Shown here piece after piece: positions 28,618 to 37,020 of a stretch of DNA of 64,000 nt. Made by a program: the position numbers and the translations under genes. The notes under the pieces were generated by a model. That model ran no database searches and was not told the DNA's origin. It saw only the letters and a list, made by a program, of their open reading frames with translations. Positions within the stretch are counted from its first letter, which is position 1. Each line of letters starts with the position of its first letter. The DNA lies in assembly GCA_937776645.1 (NCBI GenBank), contig CALMRI010000045.1, positions 1 to 64,000 of the forward strand, read 5' to 3'. Source of the DNA: an uncultured Alphaproteobacteria bacterium (GTDB lineage: Bacteria; Pseudomonadota; Alphaproteobacteria; Thalassobaculales; Thalassobaculaceae).

Positions 28618-29416
28618 ATGCCTCTCAATGTCAGTGCCGCCAGGCGGCCGCCTCACAACTGTTCAAGGCGCGCCAGGAGTTCCTGAAGCTGGACTCGCTG
28701 CCCGAATCTTGCCGCCCGATGACTGCGTCCGACGGCTACGCGATTCAGGAGCCGCTGGTCGAGAAGCTACTCTGCGTCGATGGGGCACGTCGGTTGGGTT
28801 ACAAAATCGGAGCGACCAACCCGGCGGCCCGCGACATGCTGGGCACGGGCGAACCGTTCGCCGGCGTTTTGATCTCCAACTTTTGTCATGCCTCACCCTG
28901 ACCATCAAGGCGGCCGACTATCATGTCGTCGTTCTTGAGCCGGAGATCGCGCTTCGGCTCGGCGCGGGCCTTCCGGCGTCCGGTGCGCCCTATACGCCTG
29001 AGGCGGCGGCGCGCGCGGTCGAGGCGGCAGCGCCGGCGATTGAAATCGTCACCTCGCCATTTCCGGTTTGGAACGAGATGGGGATCGGACACATCATTGC
29101 CGATAACGGCGCCAACGGCTGCTGGATTCATGGTGATTTCGACATCGACTTCGCGCGGCTGGACTTGCCGAACCAAGCCGTGGCTTTAACGATAAACGGT
29201 GTCGTGGCGCGTGAGGGCGTCGGCAAGAATGTCGATGGCGGGCCGATGATCGTGCTCGCCTGGCTGGCCAATTTTCTGATCTCCATGGGCCAGGAACTTA
29301 AGGCCGGCGACATGGTTACCACCGGCTCGACGACCCAGCCTTTGCCGGGCGGAGCGAACCAGACCGTGGTGGCCGATTTCGGCCCCCTCGGCGCGTGCCG
29401 GTTGATTATCAAATAG
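28618..29416 (+). CDS. 2-keto-4-pentenoate hydratase-like (FAH superfamily), two frameshifts
   Basis: The gene starts at 28618 after an AGGAG site at 28606-28610. Three segments in different frames fit one protein. The first is MPLNVSAA, in the start frame to about 28640. The second reads ASQLFKARQEFLKLDSLPE and then RRLGYKIGATNPAARDMLG, to about 28893. The third runs from TIKAADYHVVVLEPEIALRLG to the end. Restoring one base at each junction gives 266 residues, the usual length of MhpD-like hydratases, which add water to 2-hydroxy-dienoates in meta-cleavage pathways. The metal-binding Glu residues of the family are likely in EPEIALRLG. With two breaks it may be a young pseudogene rather than an error. 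No ring-cleavage dioxygenase is nearby. Confidence 0.75.
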
Positions 29417-29441
29417 GGAAACAAGTCGTCGGGCTCGCGCT

Positions 29442-29463
29442 GGGTAGGTTGTTCAACCCTGCC
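29442..29463. terminator. Hairpin between convergent genes
   Basis: An imperfect inverted repeat (GGTAGGTTG-TT-CAACCCTGCC) lies just after the hydratase stop and before the convergent LMW-PTP remnant. It could end transcription of the hydratase. There is no clear T-tract. Confidence 0.35.
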
Positions 29464-29482
29464 TATAGGCCAAATGCGGTTC

Positions 29483-29812
29483 TTAGTTCTGTATGGCTGC
29501 GATCAGGCCCTTGTCGCCTTGTTCTATAAGCTCAAAGGCGGTGACGAAGATCCATCCCGAGGATCAGATCAAAGCCGCGAAAGTCCCGCATCTCCAATGG
29601 CCGGGAACGGATCCCCTATAGCGAATAGTCGCTGTTTTCGACCAACCGGCGCGAGCGGGCATCGGGGACCTCCCGGAACCGACCTTAGTTCCAGCGAACC
29701 CGACCGAGATATCCGAGCCCAAACCGGCCGCCACGATCAAGATCCGAAGCACCCCCTAGCCCATGGGAGCGCGGCAAATATTCGCCGTGCAGACGATGAG
29801 AATGTGCATCAT
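29483..29812 (-). pseudogene. Low-molecular-weight protein tyrosine phosphatase, nonsense-mutated
   Basis: On the minus strand from 29812 the sequence reads MMHILIVCTANICRAPMG, which is the phosphatase P-loop C(X)5R with its usual surroundings. A TAG stop follows at once, where the family has a Glu. The homology resumes as GVLRILIVAAGLGSDISVG and FAGTKVG. It then changes frame into VPDARSRRLVENSDYSL, meets a second stop, and continues IRSRPLEMRDFRGFDLILG, which holds the MD of the family's D-loop approach. The tail is scrambled to about 29483. Two nonsense codons plus frameshifts make this a true dead gene. The opposite strand carries an open frame of 122 residues (29474-29842) that is only its shadow. 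Confidence 0.75.
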
Positions 29813-29936
29813 GGAAAGGGCGGCCAAGCCGTTGAGAAATAAGCCTGTCGAGGTGGAACAAGATCGTTAACCGAGCGGTGCCTACTATTTATCTCAATAT
29901 TCTGGAGCGGGCACCGCGGCGCATAAAAAACCCTTC

Positions 29937-30341
29937 TCATTCCCCGCTCTTAGTTTCCTCGATCTGCTCCATGTCGGCGTCGGAGAACCCGAAATGGTGG
30001 CCAATTTCATGGACCAATACATGTCGCACGACATGCATCAGGTCCTCGCCGGTCTCGCACCAATAGTCGAGGATCGGGCGGCGATATAAAAAGATCCGGT
30101 CGAGATCTGCGGGTGGGCCAGCCAACTCGGCATGGCCGAACGGCACGCCAGAATAGAAACCAAGAATGTCGAACGGGCTCTCTATTTCTAGTTCCGCGAG
30201 AATTTCGTCGGCGGGAAATTCCTCGATGGTAAAGGCAATTCCCGCGGTTCGCTCGCGCAGGACCGAGGGAATTGATGCCATCGCCTCACGCGCCATGATT
30301 TCGATCTGGCCCAAGTTCGGGGCGGTGTGTAGTTCAGTCAT
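29937..30341 (-). CDS. Zincin-like metallopeptidase family protein
   Basis: A 134-residue protein of the small acidic metallopeptidase family (Zincin_1). The zinc motif HEIGHHFG is at residues 111-118, with His111, Glu112 and His115, followed by SDADMEQIE. Homologues share ADLDRIFLYRRPILD and the final helix. Their physiological substrates are unknown; one idea is general intracellular protein turnover. The start MTELHTAPNLG is the natural one. It is divergent from cobO with about 110 bases between. Confidence 0.88.
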   Translation of the reverse strand: MTELHTAPNLGQIEIMAREAMASIPSVLRERTAGIAFTIEEFPADEILAELEIESPFDILGFYSGVPFGHAELAGPPADLDRIFLYRRPILDYWCETGEDLMHVVRHVLVHEIGHHFGFSDADMEQIEETKSGE

Positions 30342-30454
30342 CGGTTGGTGATAACCCGAGGTGGCGGCGTTGTGAAGATGAGTGGACCTGTCGGCTTTTC
30401 GGAGGCGCCGGCTTATGAAACACTCTACCCGTCACTCGCGCCCTGGAGGCCCCG

Positions 30455-31108
30455 ATGCCTGAAGATTTCAAGCTTTCCAATTCCGCTCTCGATCCCGCTG
30501 AACTCGATCCGGCCAAGGTTGAGCGCCATGCTGAGAAAATGGCTAAAAAGAAAGCCGCTCGCAACAAGATTATGGCGACCAAAGACAAGACGGGCGGGCT
30601 GTTGATCGTCCATACCGGCAAGGGCAAGGGAAAATCGACGGCGGCTTTCGGCATGGTCTGCCGGGCTATCGGCCATGGCATGCGCGTTGGCGTGGTGCAA
30701 TTCGTCAAGGGGAAGTGGGAGACCGGCGAGCGCAAGGTGCTGGAGGCCTTCGCCGATCAGGTGACGATCAATACGATGGGCGAGGGCTTTACCTGGGACA
30801 CCCAGGACCTGAACCGCGACATCGCCGCCGCCCGCGCTGCCTGGGATCAGGCCAAGGCAATGATGACCGACCCGAGCTATGGCATGGTGCTGATGGATGA
30901 GCTGAACATCGTTCTGCGCTATGACTATTTGCCGGTCGATGAGGTGGTCGAGACGCTAACCAATAAGCGCAAGGATCTGCATGTCATCGTCACCGGTCGC
31001 AACGCCAAGGACTCGTTGATCGAGGCTGCAGATCTGGTGACCGAGATGACCATGGTAAAACACCCGTTCCGCTCCGGCTTCAAGGCCCAGGCAGGGATCG
31101 AGTTTTAA
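30455..31108 (+). CDS. cobO: Cob(I)yrinic acid a,c-diamide adenosyltransferase
   Basis: A 217-residue CobO/CobA-type enzyme that transfers the adenosyl group of ATP to cobalt in corrinoids, a step in adenosylcobalamin synthesis. The P-loop HTGKGKGKSTAAFG begins at residue 53. VLMDELNIVLRYDYL, with the conserved Asp-Glu, and VIVTGRNAKDSLIEAADLV are also typical. The N-terminal 40 residues are the charged family extension. No other cob gene or cobalamin riboswitch was seen next to it, so the pathway genes must be elsewhere, or this enzyme salvages corrinoids. Confidence 0.94.
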   Translation: MPEDFKLSNSALDPAELDPAKVERHAEKMAKKKAARNKIMATKDKTGGLLIVHTGKGKGKSTAAFGMVCRAIGHGMRVGVVQFVKGKWETGERKVLEAFADQVTINTMGEGFTWDTQDLNRDIAAARAAWDQAKAMMTDPSYGMVLMDELNIVLRYDYLPVDEVVETLTNKRKDLHVIVTGRNAKDSLIEAADLVTEMTMVKHPFRSGFKAQAGIEF

Positions 31109-31142
31109 AATATTTCCCGATTGAATGGTGGCGCCAGAGTCG

Positions 31143-31630
31143 CTAGCGCGACGGTTTTGATCGCGCCCGGTCAACGAAGGGTGCCGACATCAGGAGCGGG
31201 GTGTCGAGATCCCGATATTTCGTCGCAATCCGACTGGCCAAATTCACGTCCTTGCCGATGACGGTAAAACCCAGCCGTTCGCCAGAGCCGACACTACCAG
31301 GGGTGACCGAGTCATAAAGCAGCGCGGTACCGACGCGCATATTCGAATTGGCGTCCGGATGCGAGGCGTTGTACCGCTCGATCCCGTTTAGAGCGCGCCG
31401 CGCGGCGCGCAATACTGCATTACAACTTTGGCCATAATCGATCGCGTCTTCACTGTCTTCGAATACCGCCAAGACACCGTCACCCATGAATTTCACCACT
31501 TCACCACCGGCTTGTTCGACCGCCGGGATGACACAATCGTAATAGGCGTTGAGCAGCCGGCGCCCGGGTCCACGCCCGAGATAGGTGCGGGTGACATCCT
31601 CTATCATCCGATAATACTACCAACCTGCAT
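31143..31630 (-). pseudogene. Truncated class III adenylate/guanylate cyclase domain
   Basis: The main open frame (31143-31607) encodes the second half of a cyclase homology domain: RLLNAYYDCVIPAVEQAGG, VVKFMGDGVLAVFED and FTVIGKDVNLASRI. A preceding piece in another frame reads VVLSDDRGCHPHLSR, matching the first metal-binding motif (SDLRGFT..S). A frameshift therefore lies near 31570. The gene starts abruptly at the edge of the palindrome at 31612-31700; the N-terminal half seen in homologues (sensor or HTH region) is gone. Without a proper start and with the catalytic halves out of frame, it should not make cyclic nucleotide. Its remains converge on cobO. Confidence 0.7.
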
Positions 31631-31700
31631 TGATCATAACTCATGTACCCAATCCCGCAGCCCGATGGACATGAGTTATGATCAATGCAGGTTGGTATTA
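31612..31700. repeat. Long near-perfect palindrome
   Basis: Two arms of 35 and 32 bases (31612-31646 and 31669-31700) are exact reverse complements except for one 3-base insertion (TAC) in the left arm. They flank a 22-base loop (31647-31668). The innermost 29 bases of each arm pair perfectly and are AT-richer than the host. The element sits at the broken 5' end of the cyclase remnant and upstream of the amidohydrolase gene's 3' end. It could be a miniature inverted-repeat element, a strong terminator-like structure, or a recombination site. No flanking target duplication was recognised by eye. Confidence 0.9.
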
Positions 31701-31778
31701 ACCCCTTGGTTTTGGGTTGCCGCTTAGTTAACTGTAGAAAAGCCCCCAACGCTTTCAACAAAATCTATTCCCTAACCC

Positions 31779-33008
31779 TTACCCCGCCTTCGGTCCCTTT
31801 GGGTTCAAGCCGAAGATTTTCGCGGCGTTGAGGCCGAGGATGTTGCGCTTGGATTGCTCGTTCAGGAACGGCAGGTCATGGATCACGCTTGGCGTGTCGA
31901 AATCGAAATGCGGCCAGTCCGAGGAATACAGCAACTGGCTCTCGGCGTTGATCATCTCGAAGGTGCATTCCAGCGCCCTCATGTTGCTCTTCTCCATCGG
32001 CTGGCAGGTGTACCAGCAATTCTCCCGCATATAGTCGCTCGGCATCTTCTTCAGCAGCGGCGCCTCTGACTGACGCATCAGATATTGATCATCAAGACGC
32101 TGCATCAGGAACGGCACCCAGGCGAGACCGCTTTCCACCCAAAGCGTCTTCAGCTTGGGAAAACGCTCAGGAATACCGTTCAAAATCCAGTTGGTCATAT
32201 GCACGATGTTGCACCAGGTGAAGCCCAGGGAGTGCATCCCAAGGAAGGTGTTGCAGGTCGCTAGCGACGGGTCCTGCCAGTGATAGCCAGCATGGAAGGC
32301 AATCGGTTTGCCGCTCTCCTCAATCGCCCGATACAGCTTCATATACTCGTTGGCATGCACCGGCTTGTAGCGGGTTGAGGTGACGCAGAAGCCGATCACG
32401 TTGGGATTGTCTGCGTGTTGCTCAACCATCTTTAGCGCCTCGTCGGGGGTGTTGAACGGCAACACCACCAGGGTGACGATCCCCGGTTCTCCGGGCAAAA
32501 TTCGCTCGGTTAGCCAGCGGTTATAGGCCTGGCAAAGAAACACCTCCATTTCGGTCTGCGGGTGCATGCCGAGAAACAGCATCGGGGTCGGAAACAACAC
32601 CATGTAGTTGACCGCCAGGCCATGCATCGCCCGGCGGGTCAGAACCACGTCCCGGTGCACGTCGGTTTCCTCGACTTTTTCACGCTGACTCGACTGATGC
32701 GGGATCCGGCCGCCAACATCTTGATAGCGCAGGCCAAGATCGCCATTCAATCCGTAGGGCGGCGCGCCAACGCGCTCTTTTTGGTACATAGTCGCCTGAT
32801 GGCGCACCACCGGGTCCTCGATATACTCGGTGACCTCGGCCCAGCTGACGCTTTCCACGTGATGCGCGTCAACGTCGACGATCAGCCAGTCAACATAGCC
32901 CTTGCGCTCGGCATCCCGGCGCGAATGGGCGAGATAGTCCCGGGTATCGGTGTGGGTATCAATGCTCTGGACCGGATGGTCTTCGGCCTTGGTGATGTCG
33001 GCGTCCAT
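31779..33008 (-). CDS. Amidohydrolase-2 family metal-dependent hydrolase/decarboxylase
   Basis: About 409 residues of the ACMSD/amidohydrolase-2 type TIM barrel. Visible elements are DVDAHHVE near residue 40 (the HxH-like region is altered to DAHH), AFHAGYHWQDPS (metal His), NWILNGIPERFPKLKTLWVESG, and SSDWPHFDFDTP with the catalytic Asp. Members decarboxylate or hydrolyse aromatic and related acids. The start at 33008 follows GGAG. The downstream neighbours on the same strand are a hypothetical protein and a Rieske ferredoxin; homologues are often found with Rieske oxygenases in aromatic catabolism. The substrate is unknown. Confidence 0.85.
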   Translation of the reverse strand: MDADITKAEDHPVQSIDTHTDTRDYLAHSRRDAERKGYVDWLIVDVDAHHVESVSWAEVTEYIEDPVVRHQATMYQKERVGAPPYGLNGDLGLRYQDVGGRIPHQSSQREKVEETDVHRDVVLTRRAMHGLAVNYMVLFPTPMLFLGMHPQTEMEVFLCQAYNRWLTERILPGEPGIVTLVVLPFNTPDEALKMVEQHADNPNVIGFCVTSTRYKPVHANEYMKLYRAIEESGKPIAFHAGYHWQDPSLATCNTFLGMHSLGFTWCNIVHMTNWILNGIPERFPKLKTLWVESGLAWVPFLMQRLDDQYLMRQSEAPLLKKMPSDYMRENCWYTCQPMEKSNMRALECTFEMINAESQLLYSSDWPHFDFDTPSVIHDLPFLNEQSKRNILGLNAAKIFGLNPKGPKAG

Positions 33009-33035
33009 GGCGTGCTCCCGCAAGCGGTGTTGCAG

Positions 33036-33482
33036 TCAACCCTCGCCCGATGACGGTATCGGGGGTTGGGGGTGTGGGGCGTGGGGCTGGGGCGTGTCAT
33101 GATAATCCTCGGGTCGACGGCGCGACCAGAGGCCAAATTCCATTGGCCCGAGGCGCAGGGCGCGCAACACTTCGGTCACCGCGGTCAGCGCCTCGGTCGG
33201 CGTCACCACCTCGTCATAATCACCCAAAATCGGACGGAAAGTCCGCGCTTCACCATCGGCCTTGGCGGCATAGAGCTTGACCGCGGCGGTCATCAGCTTG
33301 GCCACAGCGGCATCCGAGATCCGTCCCACCTCGCCTTCGGCTAGGGCGCTCTCGGTCCGATCCCAGATCATCTCGGCGGCACGCTCCAGCACCGCATAAG
33401 GATCGTTTTCACGCATCGGCGCGCCAGCGTCGCCGGGACGGGCGACAGAAAGGTCCACAGGCCGGTCTTCAGAGGAGGACAT
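33036..33482 (-). CDS. Hypothetical protein between Rieske ferredoxin and amidohydrolase
   Basis: A 148-residue protein that I do not recognise. The middle (residues about 25-120) is helical and charged, with DPYAVLERAAEMIWDRTESA and EALTAVTEVLRALRLGPMEFG. The last 25 residues are Pro- and His-rich and probably disordered. Its ATG lies within the end of the Rieske gene (14-base overlap), which implies coupled translation, and the amidohydrolase starts 28 bases after its stop. It may be an accessory subunit of the oxygenase or hydrolase, but that is only context. Confidence 0.65.
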   Translation of the reverse strand: MSSSEDRPVDLSVARPGDAGAPMRENDPYAVLERAAEMIWDRTESALAEGEVGRISDAAVAKLMTAAVKLYAAKADGEARTFRPILGDYDEVVTPTEALTAVTEVLRALRLGPMEFGLWSRRRPEDYHDTPQPHAPHPQPPIPSSGEG

Positions 33483-33834
33483 AAATGTCTCCCGCCTCGA
33501 CCTGCACAGTCACCGGGTCCAGCGCCAATTCCGAGGTGCCCGGGTGCTTGCCAGTGCGAATATCAAATTCCAGGCCGTGCCAAGGGCAAACAATGTTCAA
33601 TTTGTCCTCGTCATACAGCCGGCCATGGCTTTTCATCTGATCATCGAGGTTCTCGCGGACCAGGGGATAGAGCCGACCCTGACACACCGGTCCGCCCTGA
33701 TGCGGGCAGACATTGCGCCAGGCGTGGAAATCATCGCCGAGCCGGAAGACGCCGATTTCCGCGTTGCCAACCGTCACCACCCGCTTGCTGCGATCCTCGA
33801 ATTCCTCGACCGCTCCAACACGGATCATCTGCAT
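33469..33834 (-). CDS. Rieske [2Fe-2S] ferredoxin-like protein
   Basis: A 121-residue single Rieske domain. The cluster ligands are Cys43 and His45 (CPHQGG) and Cys83 and His86 (CPWHGLEF). The loop between the two ligand pairs is longer than usual (about 37 residues), containing LVRENLDDQMKSHGRLYDE. The start at 33834 follows GGAGA; the frame extends to a TTG at 33849, which is less likely. It probably passes electrons to an oxygenase; the ring-hydroxylating alpha/beta pair at 39.1-40.9 kb is the obvious candidate, though not in the same operon. No ferredoxin reductase is seen. Confidence 0.9.
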   Translation of the reverse strand: MQMIRVGAVEEFEDRSKRVVTVGNAEIGVFRLGDDFHAWRNVCPHQGGPVCQGRLYPLVRENLDDQMKSHGRLYDEDKLNIVCPWHGLEFDIRTGKHPGTSELALDPVTVQVEAGDIYVLL

Positions 33835-33923
33835 GGTCTTGCTCTCCAAAATTGTCTACGGATCTTATCGGGCGCTACGCGATGGTGCCATCCACCATGT
33901 GCGATCAGGTTTAATTGCTCTAA

Positions 33924-35438
33924 TTATTTGTTCGGCCGCTTCATCGTGACCAGCGATAGCACCGGCAATGACACTAGGCAGGTCAGCGCGTAAAAATAGA
34001 AGGCATTGTCATAACCGATCATCGCCGATTGGCGGGTGATCTCGGCGGAGAGGCCGCCCAGGCTGCTTGTCCAATCCACAGCTCCGGAGCCGACAACGCT
34101 AGGGAAATCCAATCGTTCCTCATAGGGCGACACCTTCTCGGCCATCTCGGAATAACTGATTTTCGAAGTCCTGATCAACAGCATGACGCTAAGCGCCACG
34201 AACACGCTGGTACCAAGATTGCGCAGGAGATGGAAAAACGCCGATGCGTCGGGAAACAGGTTCTGCGGCATCGTCGAGAAGGTGATCACCGCCAGCGGCA
34301 CCCATAACACGCCGCAGCCAAAGCCCTGCAGCACGCTTGCCCAGGACACCGATTCCAGGGTGACGTTCAGATCATAGAGGCTCATCCCCCAGCCGCTGAG
34401 GCCGATACAGCCCATTCCCAGGACCATCCCGACTCTGGGGTCCAGGCGCCCCATACGGGCCGCCACGAAGAAGCCGATGATCATGCCGACGCCGCGCATC
34501 GCCAGCACCAGGCCGATCAACGTGTCGGGATACCCCTTCAGATTTTGCAGCAGTGACGGCAGCAACACGAGGGGGGTGAAATTCAGCGCGCCATAGACGA
34601 AGACCAGGAAGACCCCGATGATGTAATTCCGATTGAAGAAAATCTTCGGATTGATATAGGGCTGTGCCTGAAAGAACGAGTTGGTGATGAACATATAGAA
34701 GGCGATCGCCATGAAGCTGAAAAGCGATATAATATATAGTGATTCGAACCAGTCCTCACGCTCGCCCCGGTCGAGCAGAAGTTGCAGGCAGACGATCGCG
34801 ATCGAGAACAGTGTAAAACCGGCATAGTCGAATTTCACATTGTCGAGGCGGCCGCCATCCCGCACCCATCGCAGATTTCCCAGAACCGCCAGAACGCCCA
34901 GAGGCAGCATCAAAAAGAACACCCAGCGCCAATCATAAGCTTGCGAGAGATAGCCGCCCAGCGACGGCGCAATGGCCGGCCCGACGACCACCGACATGCC
35001 ATAGATGCTGTTGACCTTGGCATGCATTTCTCGCGGATAACTCTGCAGCAGGGTTGCCTGGGACAGCGGCACCAGCGGCGCCCCGAGAAGGCCCTGCAAC
35101 ACCCGAAAAAACAGCAAGCTTTCCAGGGATGTCGAGAACCCGCAGGCCAGGGTCGCCAAGGTGAAGCTCGCGGTGCAGAAAAGCAGCACTTGCCGGCGAC
35201 CAAACATCGCTACCAAGGACCCGGTTAGCGGCGTCGCGATCGCCGTCGCCAGAACGTTCAAGGTCACCACCCAGGAAATCTGATCCTGGCTTGCCGACAG
35301 AGCGCCCTGCAATTGTGGAAGGGTAATGTTCACCATGGTCATGGTGAGCGAGTACAGCATCGTGGTCCCGGCCATGGTCATCATGATCAGGGCGCGATTG
35401 CCGGGCGTACCCTCAAGGTCTGCGGTAGTCGCTGCCAT
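33924..35438 (-). CDS. DHA2-family MFS efflux permease (EmrB-like)
   Basis: A 504-residue 14-helix drug:proton antiporter. The motif SWVVTLNVLATAIATPLTGSL is the family's first-loop region, and QGLLGAPLVPLSQATLL contains the conserved helix-5 antiporter motif region. EmrB proteins usually work with a membrane fusion protein (EmrA), which is absent here, so it may act alone or with a distant partner. It lies upstream of the Rieske-hypothetical-amidohydrolase genes on the same strand, 90 bases away, and may export a toxic intermediate. Confidence 0.9.
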   Translation of the reverse strand: MAATTADLEGTPGNRALIMMTMAGTTMLYSLTMTMVNITLPQLQGALSASQDQISWVVTLNVLATAIATPLTGSLVAMFGRRQVLLFCTASFTLATLACGFSTSLESLLFFRVLQGLLGAPLVPLSQATLLQSYPREMHAKVNSIYGMSVVVGPAIAPSLGGYLSQAYDWRWVFFLMLPLGVLAVLGNLRWVRDGGRLDNVKFDYAGFTLFSIAIVCLQLLLDRGEREDWFESLYIISLFSFMAIAFYMFITNSFFQAQPYINPKIFFNRNYIIGVFLVFVYGALNFTPLVLLPSLLQNLKGYPDTLIGLVLAMRGVGMIIGFFVAARMGRLDPRVGMVLGMGCIGLSGWGMSLYDLNVTLESVSWASVLQGFGCGVLWVPLAVITFSTMPQNLFPDASAFFHLLRNLGTSVFVALSVMLLIRTSKISYSEMAEKVSPYEERLDFPSVVGSGAVDWTSSLGGLSAEITRQSAMIGYDNAFYFYALTCLVSLPVLSLVTMKRPNK

Positions 35439-35709
35439 GCGGTTCCACTGGGCAGTCCTGTTGGTTATTCAGGAACCTGTGCCGGTTGATTGAGCGGCAA
35501 GCTACCGGTTCGGTCTTCGGCACGGCAAATCACCGCTGGATTTAGATGGCAAGCATCTGGTCTGTGATCGCGCCCAGCCGTAGATCACCCAACCTAAAGA
35601 TCCCTAACCCGGTAGTCCCCTGCAAGTCCGTGACGCCACGCTGGGATCGGTGTACATCCAAACTCCGATCCCTGCCTCGGTTGCAAACGCCCACAAATGA
35701 CCCCCTCCA
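35439..35709. promoter_or_regulatory. Divergent intergenic region between two MFS genes
   Basis: These 271 bases separate the leftward EmrB-like gene from the rightward MFS gene and must hold both promoters. No gene, operator palindrome or RNA element was recognisable by eye. Confidence 0.4.
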
Positions 35710-36900
35710 ATGACATTTGAACGCCGCGTTCTCATCGCGATGTGCGCACTGATCTTCACCAATCAGCTCGGCTTCGGCGCCATGGTGCCGTCATTGCCGC
35801 TTTATGCCGAAACTTTCGGGGTCTCGGCGACAGCGATAGGTATGGCGATCGCAGTTTATGGCCTGGCGCGGTTTGCCCTGGCGATGCCGTCGGGATGGCT
35901 TTCGGACAATTGGGGACGGCAGCCGGCGCTCGCCATCGGCGGAATATTGTCGGCCGTCGGAAATTTTTGGAGTGTATTTGCCGACGCCTATCCGGAATTC
36001 TTGCTGGCTCGTTTTGTGGCCGGCGCCGGCGCTGGCATGATCGTCACCACCGGGGCCGTGGTGCTGGCCGACATCACCACCCCGGAGCGGCGGGGCCGGA
36101 TTATTTCGATCTATCAGGGCACGTTCATCTTCGGCGTTGGCATCGGGCCGTTACCCGGCGGCCTGCTGGCGGAACTCTACGGGCTCTCCGCACCGTTTTG
36201 GTTTTGTGGCGGGGCCAGCGTGATCGCCAGCACCGTCGCGCTTTTTGCGGTCAAGGAAACCCGGCACCTAGCCCGCGCCAAAGAGAGCAAGCATGGTGTG
36301 CGGCCGACTTTCGTCGCGCAAATCCGGTTGCTTTCAAAAAATACCGGCTTCGTTCTGGTCAGCAGTATCGCGCTGATCAATGCGCTTACCCGGACCGGTG
36401 GACTGTTCAACATCATCCCGATCATCGGCAGCTTCAAACTCGGTCTTTCGGTCGCCGAAATCGGCTTTGGCATGGCCCTAGGCAGCATCCTTGGGTTGGT
36501 GGCGACCTACCCTTCCGGGATGATCGCCGATCGCTGGGGTCGCAAGGCGGTGATCGTGCCGGTGACGGTAATGACCGGCGCATCATTTCTGTTGTTCTTA
36601 GCGGCCGACAGCTTGACGACCTTTGCCGGCGCCTATGTTCTGTGGGGCGTCGCCTCCTCGATTGGCGGCTCGGCGCCAGCAGCTTATGCCGCCGACTCGG
36701 CGCCGCCGGGGATGAATGCCTCGGCGATGAGCATGTTTCGCATGCTCGGTGATATTGGCTACGTCGTCGGCCCAATTGCGCTCGGTTACATTGTCGATGT
36801 GCAGGGGCCGGACACCGCCCTTATTCTATGCACCGTTTTGCTGGTGTTAATCGCCGCCGCCTTCGCCAAGTTCGCCCCGGAGACTTATCGGGCTGGTTAG
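35710..36900 (+). CDS. MFS transporter
   Basis: A 396-residue 12-helix major facilitator. The loop 2-3 motif GWLSDNWGRQPAL and its repeat in the second half GMIADRWGRKAVI match the classical G-x-x-x-D-R-x-G-R/K pattern. ADITTPERRGRIISIYQGTF resembles the TetA/sugar-porter-like drug exporters. It is followed 120 bases later by a UxaA-type dehydratase on the same strand, so the pair may import and process a sugar acid or other hydroxy acid. Direction of transport is uncertain. Confidence 0.9.
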   Translation: MTFERRVLIAMCALIFTNQLGFGAMVPSLPLYAETFGVSATAIGMAIAVYGLARFALAMPSGWLSDNWGRQPALAIGGILSAVGNFWSVFADAYPEFLLARFVAGAGAGMIVTTGAVVLADITTPERRGRIISIYQGTFIFGVGIGPLPGGLLAELYGLSAPFWFCGGASVIASTVALFAVKETRHLARAKESKHGVRPTFVAQIRLLSKNTGFVLVSSIALINALTRTGGLFNIIPIIGSFKLGLSVAEIGFGMALGSILGLVATYPSGMIADRWGRKAVIVPVTVMTGASFLLFLAADSLTTFAGAYVLWGVASSIGGSAPAAYAADSAPPGMNASAMSMFRMLGDIGYVVGPIALGYIVDVQGPDTALILCTVLLVLIAAAFAKFAPETYRAG

Positions 36901-37020
36901 AGCCTCGGCGGATGGCGCAATCGCCTGGAGCGCCCCAAACTAAAGCGATAGGGTCTCTCGACAATTGCCCCCGAGCCACAAGCCCCAAAACCATAAGGCC
37001 CGAGTTGAGAGGAAAAAATC

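Noticed and set aside
29474-29842. 122-residue open frame on the plus strand
   Set aside because: It is the complement of the LMW-PTP remnant and has a composition unlike a protein.
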